Positions 1 through 9,942 of a stretch of DNA of 64,000 bases are shown here, one piece after another. A program made the translations under genes and the position numbers. Under the pieces are notes generated by a model. The model saw only the letters and a list, made by a program, of their open reading frames with translations, made no database searches and was not told where the DNA came from. The stretch covers positions 62,001 to 126,000 of the forward strand of contig NZ_FOSW01000005.1 of assembly GCF_900114385.1 (NCBI RefSeq), given 5' to 3'. Source of the DNA: Geodermatophilus ruber (GTDB taxonomy: Bacteria; Actinomycetota; Actinomycetes; Mycobacteriales; Geodermatophilaceae). Positions within the stretch are counted from its first letter, which is position 1; each line of letters starts with the position of its first letter.

Positions 1-57
1 GACCTGCGGCGCGCCCGGTCTTCGACGAGGCTGAGCGGCGACGGAGGGGATCTCCGG

Positions 58-849
58 ATGGAGGAGCGGATGGTCGACAGCGGGTCGTTGCAGGGGCGGG
101 TCGCCCTCGTCACCGGGGGCGCCAGCGGCCTGGGGCGGGCCACCTGCCTGGCGCTGGCGCAGGCCGGCGCGCACGTGGCCGTCGCCGACATCGACGCGGC
201 CGGCAGCGAGGCGACGGCCAAGCTGGTGGCCGACGCCGGCGGCTCGGCCGACGTCGTCCCGCTCGACGTCACCGACGACGCCGGCCGGCGGCGGGTCGTC
301 CAGCAGCTGTTCGACGCCCACGGCGATGCCTTCGACATCCTCGTCAACGTGGCCGGCATCGACCGCCCCGGCTACATCACCGACATCGACCTGGCCGACT
401 ACCAGCGCGTGCAGGCGGTCAACTGCGAGGGCCCGATCTTCCTGACCAGCGAGTTCATGAAGCGGGTCCAGCACCTGCCCGAGGGGCGCACTGCCGACGT
501 CGTGCACGTCGTGTCGCTGTCGGCGATCACCTCCGGCAGCGGGGCGATCGCCTACAACGGCTCCAAGGCCGGCTTCCTCAACGCCACCCGGTGCATCCAG
601 CGGGAACTGCGGGAGAAGGCCGTCCAGCAGCCGGACGGCACCGAGCGGCCGTTCCCGTGCCGCGTGCAGGCGGTCATCCCGGCCGCGATGGACACGCCGA
701 TGATGGAGCAGTGGGGAATCCCGGCGCACCTGATGATGCCGCCGTCCGCCGTCGCGGAGATGGTCCGGACGCTGGTGACGCTACCCCCGTCGAGCTTCGT
801 GCCGGAGATGCAGATCGTGCCGCGGCTGGAGCCGAACTTCCCCCGCTGA
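58..849 (+). CDS. SDR-family oxidoreductase
   Basis: NAD(P)-dependent short-chain dehydrogenase/reductase of classical length (263 aa), presumably cytosolic. Visible motifs are the Rossmann TGGASGLG (residues 19-26), NVAG near residues 97-100 in place of the usual NNAG, a catalytic Ser at about 153, and YNGSK with Tyr166 and Lys170. The tetrad is therefore complete and the enzyme should be active. The first ATG has a GGAGGGG ribosome site about 10 nt upstream; a second in-frame ATG four codons later is possible. Substrate is unknown. A small acidic gene follows after 24 nt and may be co-transcribed. Confidence 0.88.
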   Translation: MEERMVDSGSLQGRVALVTGGASGLGRATCLALAQAGAHVAVADIDAAGSEATAKLVADAGGSADVVPLDVTDDAGRRRVVQQLFDAHGDAFDILVNVAGIDRPGYITDIDLADYQRVQAVNCEGPIFLTSEFMKRVQHLPEGRTADVVHVVSLSAITSGSGAIAYNGSKAGFLNATRCIQRELREKAVQQPDGTERPFPCRVQAVIPAAMDTPMMEQWGIPAHLMMPPSAVAEMVRTLVTLPPSSFVPEMQIVPRLEPNFPR

Positions 850-873
850 CCGGCGCATCTCTGGAGGAGCGTC

Positions 874-1146
874 ATGACCGGCCCCGACGATGAACACCCC
901 GATACCGCGATGTACACCGGCGCCGACGCCGGTGAGCCCGGGGAGCACCTCGCCCGCGGGGACCTGACCCCCGACGAGATGCGCCTGCTCGCCGAGCTGA
1001 AGCGCAACGGCCCGGGCAGTGACGACGAGGAGGCCGAGGCCGAAGCCATGGCGCAGGCAGCCGAGGACGAGGCCCCGCTGCCCGGGCAGGGCGGGGACCA
1101 GGGGGACGGGCTCAGCGCCCGCTTCGCCGCCCCGCCGGAGAACTGA
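874..1146 (+). CDS. small acidic protein of unknown function
   Basis: 90-residue protein rich in Asp, Glu, Ala and Gly, with no membrane segment or signal peptide. The central part (about residues 30-50) could form a helix containing LTPDEMRLLAELKRNG, and the rest looks disordered. A GGAGGAGC ribosome site sits just before the ATG, which supports real translation. It lies 24 nt behind the SDR gene. I do not recognise a family, and no function can be assigned from the sequence. Confidence 0.6.
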   Translation: MTGPDDEHPDTAMYTGADAGEPGEHLARGDLTPDEMRLLAELKRNGPGSDDEEAEAEAMAQAAEDEAPLPGQGGDQGDGLSARFAAPPEN

Positions 1147-1269
1147 CCGGCGCGCCCCACTCGGCCAGCGCCCGGAGCCCGCTGCCGGGGCACCGCGTCC
1201 GCCGCCCTGGCCCGCCCGCCCCGCGCTGCCTAGCGTGCAGGGAACAGCGTCGGCGGCCGGAGGTGGCGC

Positions 1270-2202
1270 ATGCTCTCGCAGAAGGCACTGCTGCTGGCCG
1301 CCGCCCGCCGCCCGGCGCTGCGCCGGCTGGTCACCGGCGTCCCGGCCACGCGCCGGGTGGTCGACCGGTTCGTCGCCGGCGAGTCGATCGACGACGCTCT
1401 CGCCGTCGTCCGCCGGCTCACCGGCGAGGGCATCGCGGTGACCCTGGACCACCTGGGCGAGGGGGTCACCGACCGCGCGGAGGCCAAACGCTCCCGGGAC
1501 GCCGTCCTGGCGCTGCTCGACGCCCTCGCGGCGCTGCGGCTGGGCCGCGCGGCAGAGGTGTCGGTCAAGCTGTCGGCGTTCGGCCAGGACCTGCCCGGCG
1601 GCACCGAGCTGGCGCTGGAGCTGGTCCGCCCGGTCGTCGAGGCGGCGACCGCGATCGGCACCACGGTCACCCTCGACATGGAGCAGTCGCGCACCGTCGG
1701 CTCCACCCTCGCCGTCCTGGCCGAGCTGCGCCGCCACCACCCCGACACCGGGGCGGTCCTGCAGTCGGCGCTGCGCCGGAGCCAGGCCGACGCGCGGGCC
1801 CTCGCCGTCCCCGGGTCGCGGGTGCGCCTGGTCAAGGGCGCCTACGACGAGCCGCCGGCGGTGGCCTGGCAGGGCCGCCGCGAGGTGGATGCCGCCTACG
1901 CCCGCTGCCTCGGCGTGCTCATGACCGGGCCCGGCTACCCCATGGTCGGCACCCACGACCCGCGGCTGATCGACATCGCGCAGCGGCTCGCGCGGGAGAC
2001 CGGCCGGGCGCCGGCCAGCTGGGAGATCCAGATGCTCTACGGCATCCGGCCGGCCGAGCAGCGCCGGCTGGCCGCGGCCGGCTGCGCGGTCCGGGCGTAC
2101 GTGCCCTACGGGGTCGACTGGTACGGCTACTTCATGCGCCGGCTGGCCGAGCGGCCGGCGAACCTGCGCTTCTTCCTCCGCTCCCTCGCCGGTACGTCCT
2201 GA
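1270..2202 (+). CDS. pruB: proline dehydrogenase
   Basis: FAD-dependent proline dehydrogenase (310 aa), the monofunctional PutA-type TIM barrel that oxidises L-proline to delta-1-pyrroline-5-carboxylate. Family motifs are in order: VKGAY (188-192), THD in the GTHDPR segment, EIQMLYG (252-258) and the C-terminal YVPYGVDWYGYFMRRLAER block that contacts substrate and flavin. An ATG with a GGAGG site fixes the start. The P5C dehydrogenase gene begins 28 nt later, so the pair forms a complete proline-to-glutamate operon. The symbol follows mycobacterial naming. Confidence 0.95.
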   Translation: MLSQKALLLAAARRPALRRLVTGVPATRRVVDRFVAGESIDDALAVVRRLTGEGIAVTLDHLGEGVTDRAEAKRSRDAVLALLDALAALRLGRAAEVSVKLSAFGQDLPGGTELALELVRPVVEAATAIGTTVTLDMEQSRTVGSTLAVLAELRRHHPDTGAVLQSALRRSQADARALAVPGSRVRLVKGAYDEPPAVAWQGRREVDAAYARCLGVLMTGPGYPMVGTHDPRLIDIAQRLARETGRAPASWEIQMLYGIRPAEQRRLAAAGCAVRAYVPYGVDWYGYFMRRLAERPANLRFFLRSLAGTS

Positions 2203-2230
2203 ACCGGCACGTCCCGAACAGGAGGTCGTC

Positions 2231-3856
<1,626 letters not shown>

Positions 3857-3934
3857 GACCCCCTGCCCCCCACCCCGCGCAGGCTCGGGGCGGGACCCGG
3901 GACGGGGCCGCGGCGGGACCCTGCAGGCGGGCCG

Positions 3935-4459
3935 TCAGCAGGCGGGCCAGTGCACCTCGCCGTCGATCAGGCGGGCACCGTCGGACGGGCGGTGCGGGGC
4001 CAGCCGGCCGTCGGGCATCAGGTGGCCGACCGGCACGCCGCGGGCGAGGACGGCGACCTCGGCGATCAGCCGCCGGTGGCAGCGCCACCACACGCTCTCG
4101 CTGCACATGACCGCCACGGTGGCGGCGGCCGCCTCGGCCAGCAGCTCGTCGAGGGCGGCGGCGAACTGCGGCGTCCGGGTGTGCGCGGCGTAGGCGGCGA
4201 ACTGGTCCACCGACCACCAGCCGTCGGCCACCGGCTCGCCGCGGGGGAGCCGCCGGCGACCACCCAGGCGCTCGTCCCACCGGTAGCCGATGCCCAGCTC
4301 CGGCAGCCACTCCCCGAGCGACTCCCGCCCGACGTCGGGGTTGCTGCGGCTGCCCGGGAAGCGGCGGACGTCGACGATCGCCTCGACGCCGGCCGCGACC
4401 AGGCGCGGGCCGAGCCGGTCGCGCGTCTCGGGGCCGTGCCCGACGGTGAGCAGGCGCAC
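3935..4459 (-). CDS. DUF488 family protein
   Basis: 174-residue cytosolic protein of the DUF488 family. The N terminus RLLTVGHG, the IVDVRRFPGSR segment, and the C-terminal VMCSESVWWRCHRRLIAEV with its Cys/His pair are the family hallmarks. I chose the GTG at 4459 because homology begins immediately there; an ATG at 4618 would add 53 unrelated residues overlapping the neighbouring transporter gene. The biochemical role of the family is not established, though a metal or nucleotide ligand is often proposed. It is convergent with pruA. Confidence 0.85.
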   Translation of the reverse strand: MRLLTVGHGPETRDRLGPRLVAAGVEAIVDVRRFPGSRSNPDVGRESLGEWLPELGIGYRWDERLGGRRRLPRGEPVADGWWSVDQFAAYAAHTRTPQFAAALDELLAEAAAATVAVMCSESVWWRCHRRLIAEVAVLARGVPVGHLMPDGRLAPHRPSDGARLIDGEVHWPAC

Positions 4460-4544
4460 GGGACCTGCATACCCGCCCGGCGGGGCGGGCCGGGGCCCGG
4501 CATGCTGGTCGGCCGGGCTACGGGGTCCGGGGGAGAGGTGCGGT

Positions 4545-5711
4545 GTGGCAGACCGGTCGACAGAGGCCCGGACGTCGCTGTGGCGGCTGCCGGCGATGCG
4601 GGCGCTGGTCGGCGTCACCGCCCTCGGCTTCGGCAGCTACTGCCTGACGCTCGCCTCCCTGCCCACCTACGCGGTCGCCGGCGGGGCGTCGGAGGACACC
4701 GCGGGGCTGGTGACCGCGGTGTTCCTCGCGGTGACCATCGCGGTGCAGTCGATCGTCCCGGCGCTGACCGCCCGGTTCGGCACGGCCCGGGTGCTCGCCG
4801 TCGGGCTGGTCGCGCTGGGCGCACCGGCCCCGCTGTACGCGGTGAGCGACGGGCCGGCCTGGCTCCTGGCCATCGCGGTGGTGCGGGGCGCGGGGTTCGG
4901 TGTCCTCACGGTGCTGGGCTCGCTGCTCGCGGCGCGGGTGGCGCCGGCGGGCCGGAAGGGGGAGTCGATCGGCCTCTACGGGCTGGCGATCGCGGTGCCC
5001 AACCTGATCGCCGTCCCCGCGGGGGTCGCGCTGGTGCTGGCCGGCCACGCGACCTGGCTGGCGTGGCTCGCGGCCAGCCCGGTGCTCGGCCTGCTGCTGC
5101 TGCGCGGGCTGGGGCGGGCGGCATCCGACGCCCCGGCCGGCGCACCGGTGCCCGGGGCGGGTCGCCGCGGCGCGCGGGCCGCCCTGGCGCCGTCGGTCGT
5201 GCTGCTGGCGGTCACCCTCGCCGGCGGCGGGCTGATGACCTTCCTGCCCATCGAGCGCCCCGACGGGTCGCTGGCCACCGTGGCGCTGATCGTCCTCGGC
5301 CTCACCGGTGCGCTCAGCCGCTGGCGGGCCGGCCTGCTCGCGGACCGGTTCGGCAGCCGGCTGCTCCTGCCGGTGTCCCTGCTCGGGACGGCGGTGGGGC
5401 TGGCGGTGCTCGCCGCCGGCCTGCCGTGGGGTGCCGGGTGGGTGCTGGCCGGGGCGGCGGTGTTCGGTGCCGGCTACGGCGCGGTGCAGAACCTCACCCT
5501 GCTGCTGGCCTTCCGCCGCGCCGGCGAGCGCGGGGCGGCGGCCGCCAGCGCGATGTGGAACGCCTCCTTCGACGCGGGCATGGCGCTCGGGGCGCTCGCG
5601 CTGGGCCTGCTGGCCGCCGGCATCGGCCTGTCCTGGAGCCTGGTCGCGGTGGCCGGGCTGCTGGTCGGCGTGCTGCCGCTGGCGACGGCGGCCACCCGCC
5701 GGGCCGGCTGA
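4545..5711 (+). CDS. MFS transporter
   Basis: 388-residue membrane protein with about 12 hydrophobic segments in two halves separated by a short polar loop, typical of the major facilitator superfamily. The GLLADRFGSRLLLP segment after the sixth or seventh helix matches the MFS loop motif. I took the GTG at 4545 because a GGGGGAGAGG site precedes it and hydrophobic sequence starts soon after; an upstream ATG would overlap the divergent DUF488 gene. Substrate is unknown, but the family shape suggests drug or metabolite efflux. Confidence 0.88.
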   Translation: MADRSTEARTSLWRLPAMRALVGVTALGFGSYCLTLASLPTYAVAGGASEDTAGLVTAVFLAVTIAVQSIVPALTARFGTARVLAVGLVALGAPAPLYAVSDGPAWLLAIAVVRGAGFGVLTVLGSLLAARVAPAGRKGESIGLYGLAIAVPNLIAVPAGVALVLAGHATWLAWLAASPVLGLLLLRGLGRAASDAPAGAPVPGAGRRGARAALAPSVVLLAVTLAGGGLMTFLPIERPDGSLATVALIVLGLTGALSRWRAGLLADRFGSRLLLPVSLLGTAVGLAVLAAGLPWGAGWVLAGAAVFGAGYGAVQNLTLLLAFRRAGERGAAAASAMWNASFDAGMALGALALGLLAAGIGLSWSLVAVAGLLVGVLPLATAATRRAG

Positions 5712-5718
5712 TCCGCGC

Positions 5719-6123
5719 TCAGTCGGCGAACCGCTCGGCCACGGCCAGCTGCGAGCGGATGAGCAGGATCTCCTCGGCGGCCTGCCGCAGCCAGCGCCGC
5801 AGGCCCTCGGGGTCGCTGCGGTGGGAGTCGCGCAGCCGGCCGAGGTTCAGCTGGCGGGTGCTGGCCTGGGCGCGCTGGGCGGGCGGCAGCTGCCGGCCCT
5901 CGGTGCGGGCGATGGAGCTCAGTCCGGCCCCCACGAAGACCAGCTCGCGGATCGTGGGGATGCCGGCGAGCAGCTCGTCGACCTTCGCGGACCCGCCGTC
6001 GGCGATCAGGCGGAGCAGCTCGGTGGCGGCGCGACGGCCCTCGGTGTGCGGATCGGGTGAGGTCACGGCGACCACTGTGCCCGGTGCTCCCGCGGCCCCG
6101 TCCGGAGGGGCAGGCACGGCCAT
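5719..6123 (-). CDS. conserved-looking protein of unknown function
   Basis: 134-residue soluble protein. After a low-complexity Ala/Pro-rich start, the body from about residue 29 is helical and contains AATELLRLIADGG and a C-terminal RRWLRQAAEEILLIRSQLAVAERFAD amphipathic helix. The ATG at 6123 has a strong GGAGGGG site 5 nt upstream, better than the internal GTG at 6066. It is convergent with the MFS gene (7 nt gap) and lies downstream of the flavin monooxygenase gene on the same strand. I do not recognise a family. Confidence 0.6.
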   Translation of the reverse strand: MAVPAPPDGAAGAPGTVVAVTSPDPHTEGRRAATELLRLIADGGSAKVDELLAGIPTIRELVFVGAGLSSIARTEGRQLPPAQRAQASTRQLNLGRLRDSHRSDPEGLRRWLRQAAEEILLIRSQLAVAERFAD

Positions 6124-6170
6124 CTCCGCCCCTCCGGCGGGCGGGTCCTTGCCCCAGGCGGGGACCTTTC

Positions 6171-7247
6171 TCAGGCGGTGCGGGACAGGTCCGCGTCGGG
6201 GTGCAGCAGACGGCGCAGCTCGACGGCGGCGGCGCGGCCGGCCCGGCTGGCGCCCACCGTGCTGGCCGAGGGCCCGTAGCCGACCAGGTGCACCCGGGGC
6301 TCCCCGACCACGGCGGTGCCGTCCATGCGGATGCCCCCGCCGGGGCCGCGCAGCTGCAACGGCGCCAGGTGCCCGAGCGCCGCCCGGAACCCGGTGGCCC
6401 AGAGGACGGCGTCGGCCCGGACGAACCGGCCGTCGTCCCACGCCACCCCGTCGCGGGTCAGCCGGTCGAACATCGGCAGCCGGTCGAGGACGCCGCGGTC
6501 GCGGGCCGCCCGCACCCAGGGCGTGACCACCAGGCCGGTGACGCCGACGACGCTGCCGGGGGAGCGGCCCTCGCGAACGGCGTCGGCGACCAGGGCGACG
6601 GCCGCGCGCCCGGCCTCCGGGTCGAAGGGCTCCTCCCGCCAGACCGGCGGGCGGCGGGTGACCCAGGTGGTCGTGGCGACCTCCGCGATCTCGCCGAGCA
6701 GCTGGACCGCGGACGCCCCGCCGCCCACGACGACGACCGACTGCCCGGCGAACTCCGCGGCACCGCGGTAGTCGACCGGGTGCAGCTGGCGGCCGGCGAA
6801 CAGCTCCTGCCCGGGGTAGCGGGGCACGAAGGGCCGGGTCCAGGTACCGGTGGCGTTGACGACGGCGCGGGCGGTCCAGTCGCCGGCCGATGCCTCGACG
6901 AAGAACCCGCCGTCGCCGGCCCGGCGCACCGCGGTGACCCGCACCGGCCGGTGCACCGGCAGGGCGAAACGGCGCTCGTAGGCGGCGAAGTAGGCCGGCA
7001 CCGCGTCGGCGACGGGCACGTCGTCCCCGGCGGGCGGGAAGGGGAGGCCGGGGAGGTCGTGCACGTGGTGGGTGCGGGCCAGTGTCAGGGACGGCCACCG
7101 GTGCTGCCAGGCGCCGCCAGGCCGGGCGTCGGCGTCGAGGACGACGAACCCGGAGCCCGGGGCGAACCCCAGCCGCGCCAGGTGGTGGGCCGCGCTCAGC
7201 CCGGCCTGCCCGGCCCCGATCACCACGACCTCGACGTCCCTGCGCAC
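6171..7247 (-). CDS. FAD/NAD(P)-binding flavin monooxygenase-like oxidoreductase
   Basis: 358-residue flavoprotein of the CzcO / flavin-containing monooxygenase group. It has an N-terminal FAD-binding GAGQAG motif within the first 15 residues, an internal NAD(P)-binding VVVGGGASAVQ motif near residue 170, and an ATGFR motif towards the C terminus. The FMO fingerprint is partly visible. It probably oxidises a soft nucleophile or ketone; the substrate is unknown. GTG 7247 is the likely start because the Rossmann strand begins there, but GTG 7286 is an alternative and neither has a clear ribosome site. Confidence 0.85.
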   Translation of the reverse strand: MRRDVEVVVIGAGQAGLSAAHHLARLGFAPGSGFVVLDADARPGGAWQHRWPSLTLARTHHVHDLPGLPFPPAGDDVPVADAVPAYFAAYERRFALPVHRPVRVTAVRRAGDGGFFVEASAGDWTARAVVNATGTWTRPFVPRYPGQELFAGRQLHPVDYRGAAEFAGQSVVVVGGGASAVQLLGEIAEVATTTWVTRRPPVWREEPFDPEAGRAAVALVADAVREGRSPGSVVGVTGLVVTPWVRAARDRGVLDRLPMFDRLTRDGVAWDDGRFVRADAVLWATGFRAALGHLAPLQLRGPGGGIRMDGTAVVGEPRVHLVGYGPSASTVGASRAGRAAAVELRRLLHPDADLSRTA

Positions 7248-7395
7248 GTCCGGACAACCGCGGGGGACCTGGCGTCCTTCCGTCACATCGTGCGGATCTC
7301 TTGCGGATTCGTGGCGGGAGACCTGCGGGAGGCCCACCAGAGTTCGACCTGCCGCCGGGAATGCCCGGCGGGGAGTCGAACCGAGGAGAACCGTC

Positions 7396-8010
7396 GTGAC
7401 CGCCCAGCCCACCCGACCCGGTGCCCGGGCCCGGATCGCTGCCTCGATCGGCGTCCTCGGGGTCGCCGCTGCTGTCGCCGGCCTCGGCACCTTCGGGACC
7501 TTCACCGATAGCACCACACCGGTGATCACCGAGATGGCATCGGGCGTGCTGTCGATCGAGCTCAGCAAGGCGGCCGACGCCGCGACGCTGTCGCTGTTCG
7601 ACAACGGCACCTTCCTCGCCGGCGATTCGGAGAGCTCGGCGATCGACCTGGTCAACAGCGGCACCGTGCCGCTGTCGCAGATGCGGCTCACGTCGGTGGC
7701 GACGCAGAGCAGCGTGCTCGACAGCGACACGGGGAACGGGCTGCAGCTGACCGTGGAGTCCTGCTCGGAGGAATGGGACCTGCGCGAGGCCGGGTGGCAC
7801 TGCGCGGGGACGACGACGCCCTTCTACGACGGGCCGATCGTGCTCGACGAGGCGCTCGTCGGGGCCGCCGGCCTCGCGCCCGGCCAGGTCGACCACCTGC
7901 TGCTGACCGCGTCCCTGCCCGGCACGACCGAAGCAGACCTGGTCCGGGGTGCTACCAGCGCGCTGGACTTCACCTTCTTCGCGACGCAGCGGAACGGCGC
8001 GCCGCGATGA
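7396..8010 (+). CDS. TasA/camelysin (CalY)-like secreted protein with SipW-type signal
   Basis: 204-residue exported protein. A basic N terminus is followed by a hydrophobic core (VLGVAAAVAGLGTFGTFTDS) that resembles the SipW-cognate signal class of TasA, CalY and related biofilm proteins, in which processing occurs just before a TFTDS/AYFSD element. The mature part is beta-rich, with two Cys in ESCSEEW and WHCAGTT that could form a disulfide. A GAGGAGAA site precedes the GTG start. No SipW-like signal peptidase gene is visible in the window, so processing would need an enzyme encoded elsewhere. Function (surface fibre or matrix protein) is inferred only. Confidence 0.65.
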   Translation: MTAQPTRPGARARIAASIGVLGVAAAVAGLGTFGTFTDSTTPVITEMASGVLSIELSKAADAATLSLFDNGTFLAGDSESSAIDLVNSGTVPLSQMRLTSVATQSSVLDSDTGNGLQLTVESCSEEWDLREAGWHCAGTTTPFYDGPIVLDEALVGAAGLAPGQVDHLLLTASLPGTTEADLVRGATSALDFTFFATQRNGAPR

Positions 8011-8053
8011 ACCGGCCCGTCCGGGCCTGAGAACTGCCGGTGTCTCCGCTGCA

Positions 8054-8170
8054 CGGGGGAACGGAGCCGCCGGCGGGGACGACCGGTGCCGCCGCGGGGG
8101 AACGGCGGCGCCGGGGCACGACGGCCGGGGCCGCCACGGGGGAAGGGCGGCGCCGGTCGAGGGGGAAGCA
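8054..8170. repeat. short-period GC-rich direct repeats
   Basis: Three imperfect copies of CGGGGGAACGG start at 8054, 8095 and 8137 (periods 41 and 42), each followed by a GCCGCC/GGCGGCGCC segment, and a shorter relic starts near 8160. They fill the gap between the TasA-like gene and the terminator hairpin. No reading frame with coding character covers them. Confidence 0.5.
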
Positions 8171-8206
8171 CGAGGCCGGTCGCGGAGGATTCCGCGACCG
8201 GCCTCG
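8171..8206. terminator. perfect hairpin, likely bidirectional terminator
   Basis: A perfect inverted repeat of 16 bp (core GAGGCCGGTCGCGGA) with a GGAT loop. It lies between the convergent TasA-like gene and TetR gene, 5 nt after the TetR stop. There is no U-tract, as is common in high-GC actinobacteria. Confidence 0.75.
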
Positions 8207-8211
8207 CCGCG

Positions 8212-8793
8212 TCAGGCCGTGGGGCCCGGGCCCGCGGCCGGGGCGGGATCGAGACCGGCCAGCAGGTGGTCGACCAGGTCGTCGAGGTCCACGGGGCACC
8301 GGGGGGTGGCCGCCCGCATGCGGTCGAGCGCCAGCCCTCGCAGGAGCCAGTTGAGGGTGTGCACCCGGGCCGCCGGTACCTGGCCGCCGGGCACCGCACC
8401 GGCCAGGATCGCGCCGACGGCCTGGGCGAGTGGCCGGTCGAAGACCTGCCACACGGCGTGCTTGAGCCGGGGGCTCCACTCGGCCGCGCTGAGCACGGCG
8501 GCGATGACCTGCTCGTCGCGCCGCCGGGTGGCCAGCCACGGGCGCAGCAGGCCGGCGAGGTCGGCGCGCAGGTCCCCGGTCGGGGTGGGGAGGTCGAAGA
8601 CCTGCACCCGCTCGAGCGCGGTGGCGACGATCTCCTCGAGGTCGGCCTCCTCGATGCAGAGCCCGGCGACGCCGGTGCGGGAGCGGAGCTCGGCGACCGT
8701 GAGGTGGGCATAGCCCACGTCGGCCAGCGCGTCGAGGGCCGCCGACAGGACCAACCGGGAGCTCGGCGAGTGCCAGTCGAAGCGCTGTTCCAT
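8212..8793 (-). CDS. TetR-family regulator
   Basis: 193-residue regulator with an N-terminal helix-turn-helix of TetR type: ALDALADVGYAHLTVAELRSRTGV, then IEEADLEEIVATALE where TetR proteins normally carry the Y-H-F recognition segment. The recognition helix is atypical (GLCIEEADLEEI), so DNA specificity may be unusual. The C-terminal ligand domain is helical and ends in an Ala/Pro-rich tail. I chose ATG 8793, which has a GAAGGGA site; an upstream GTG at 8880 adds an Arg-rich stretch without support. It is divergent from another TetR gene. Confidence 0.8.
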   Translation of the reverse strand: MEQRFDWHSPSSRLVLSAALDALADVGYAHLTVAELRSRTGVAGLCIEEADLEEIVATALERVQVFDLPTPTGDLRADLAGLLRPWLATRRRDEQVIAAVLSAAEWSPRLKHAVWQVFDRPLAQAVGAILAGAVPGGQVPAARVHTLNWLLRGLALDRMRAATPRCPVDLDDLVDHLLAGLDPAPAAGPGPTA

Positions 8794-8951
8794 GCCATCC
8801 CTTCGTCGTCGCAGGCGTGCAGGCGCAGACCGGCTTGTGACGCAACGTAAGTGAGTCTGAACGGAACGCGACGGTTCCATCGCTGTCCGTGTTGCTACCC
8901 ATCGACGAAGCGCGTTGGATCCGCGGAATCAGTACGCGTTACGTTCATGCG

Positions 8952-9605
8952 GTGACTGTCGGTGATGCACTCCTTCGATCGACGGCCGCACCCGTTCGTA
9001 CGCGCTATGGGGAGCGGCGGCTCGATCCCGAGCGGGACAAGGCCATCGCCGGCGCGGTGCTCGAGGTCCTTGGCCGGGACGGCTACGCCGGCCTGACGAT
9101 GGATGCCGTCGCCCTGGTCGCGGGGGTGGGCAAGGCCACCATCTACCGCCGCTGGTCGAGCAAGACCGATCTGCTGCTCGGCGTCATGGCCGCCGTCCGC
9201 GACGAGGCGTCCACCGTGCCGGACACCGGCTGCCTGCGGGACGACCTGGTGGCCGTGCTGACGGCGACGGTCGACCTGCTGACCGGCCCGGCCGGGCGGG
9301 CCGTGCGCGGCCTGCTCGGCGCCGTGCTCGAGGACCCGGTGCTCGCCGAGGCCTACCAGCGGGGGCCGCTCGCCTGGTGGAACGCCGCCTGGGCCACGGC
9401 GCTGGACCGGGCGGCGGCCCGGGGCGAGATCTCGGCCGCGGCCCGGGCGTCCCTGGCGGCGGAGGCCGGACCCGCCGTGGTCGGGCTGCGCTGGCTGGTC
9501 ACCGGCGGGCCGCTCGACGCTGCCGTCGTCTCCGAGATCGTCGACATGGTGACGATGCCCCTGCTCACGCGGCCGCAGACGACCCCGGCCGGCCCAGGGA
9601 CCTAG
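8952..9605 (+). CDS. TetR-family regulator
   Basis: About 217 residues. The helix-turn-helix is canonical: AVLEVLGRDGYAGLTMDAVALVAGVGKATIYRRWSSK, and the C-terminal half matches the TetR_C domain with LLTGPAGRAVRGLLG. The start is uncertain. GTG 8952 is the most economical, while an open frame reaches back to GTG 8889 without a clear ribosome site. It is divergent from the previous TetR gene; the shared 158-bp gap contains two TTACGTT-like half sites (around 8843 and 8939) that could be operators. Confidence 0.85.
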   Translation: MTVGDALLRSTAAPVRTRYGERRLDPERDKAIAGAVLEVLGRDGYAGLTMDAVALVAGVGKATIYRRWSSKTDLLLGVMAAVRDEASTVPDTGCLRDDLVAVLTATVDLLTGPAGRAVRGLLGAVLEDPVLAEAYQRGPLAWWNAAWATALDRAAARGEISAAARASLAAEAGPAVVGLRWLVTGGPLDAAVVSEIVDMVTMPLLTRPQTTPAGPGT

Positions 9606-9645
9606 GGCCCTGGGCCGGCGCCGACCGAGCCGCCACGGTCGAGGC

Positions 9646-9942
9646 ATGGATCGGGAACGGGGGCGGACGATCGACGCGGTCGACACCGGGATCCGCCCGA
9701 GGGCGCCGCTGTTCACCGCATCGATCGACGAGGCGCGGGCCGCGGTGCGCGTCCGCGGGCATCTCGACCGGATCGGCGCGGACATGCTGTGCCGGTCCGT
9801 GGAGGGACTCCGGAGCCGCGGCCACCGTCGGCTCACCGTGGAGCTCCGCCCGCCGGCGACCGTCGATCCCGAGGCCTGGGAACTGCTCGCCGGGCTCGCC
9901 GACCGGCTCGCCGCCGACGGCGTGCGGCTCGACGTCCATTGA
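9646..9942 (+). CDS. small STAS-like protein
   Basis: 98 residues. The fold pattern FTASIDEARAAVRVRGHLDRIGADMLCRSVEGLRSRGHRRLTVEL resembles a STAS / anti-sigma-factor antagonist domain: a strand, the RVRGHLD turn, a helix, then a strand. The Ser normally phosphorylated in antagonists is not obvious, so a regulatory switch is uncertain. The stop overlaps the TTG start of the next gene (TTGA), suggesting translational coupling. Assignment is by pattern only. Confidence 0.5.
   Translation: MDRERGRTIDAVDTGIRPRAPLFTASIDEARAAVRVRGHLDRIGADMLCRSVEGLRSRGHRRLTVELRPPATVDPEAWELLAGLADRLAADGVRLDVH

Noticed and set aside
1..57. The 3' end of an upstream gene (a frame ending in TGA at 32-34)
   Set aside because: Eleven codons are too few to tell a real gene end from chance.
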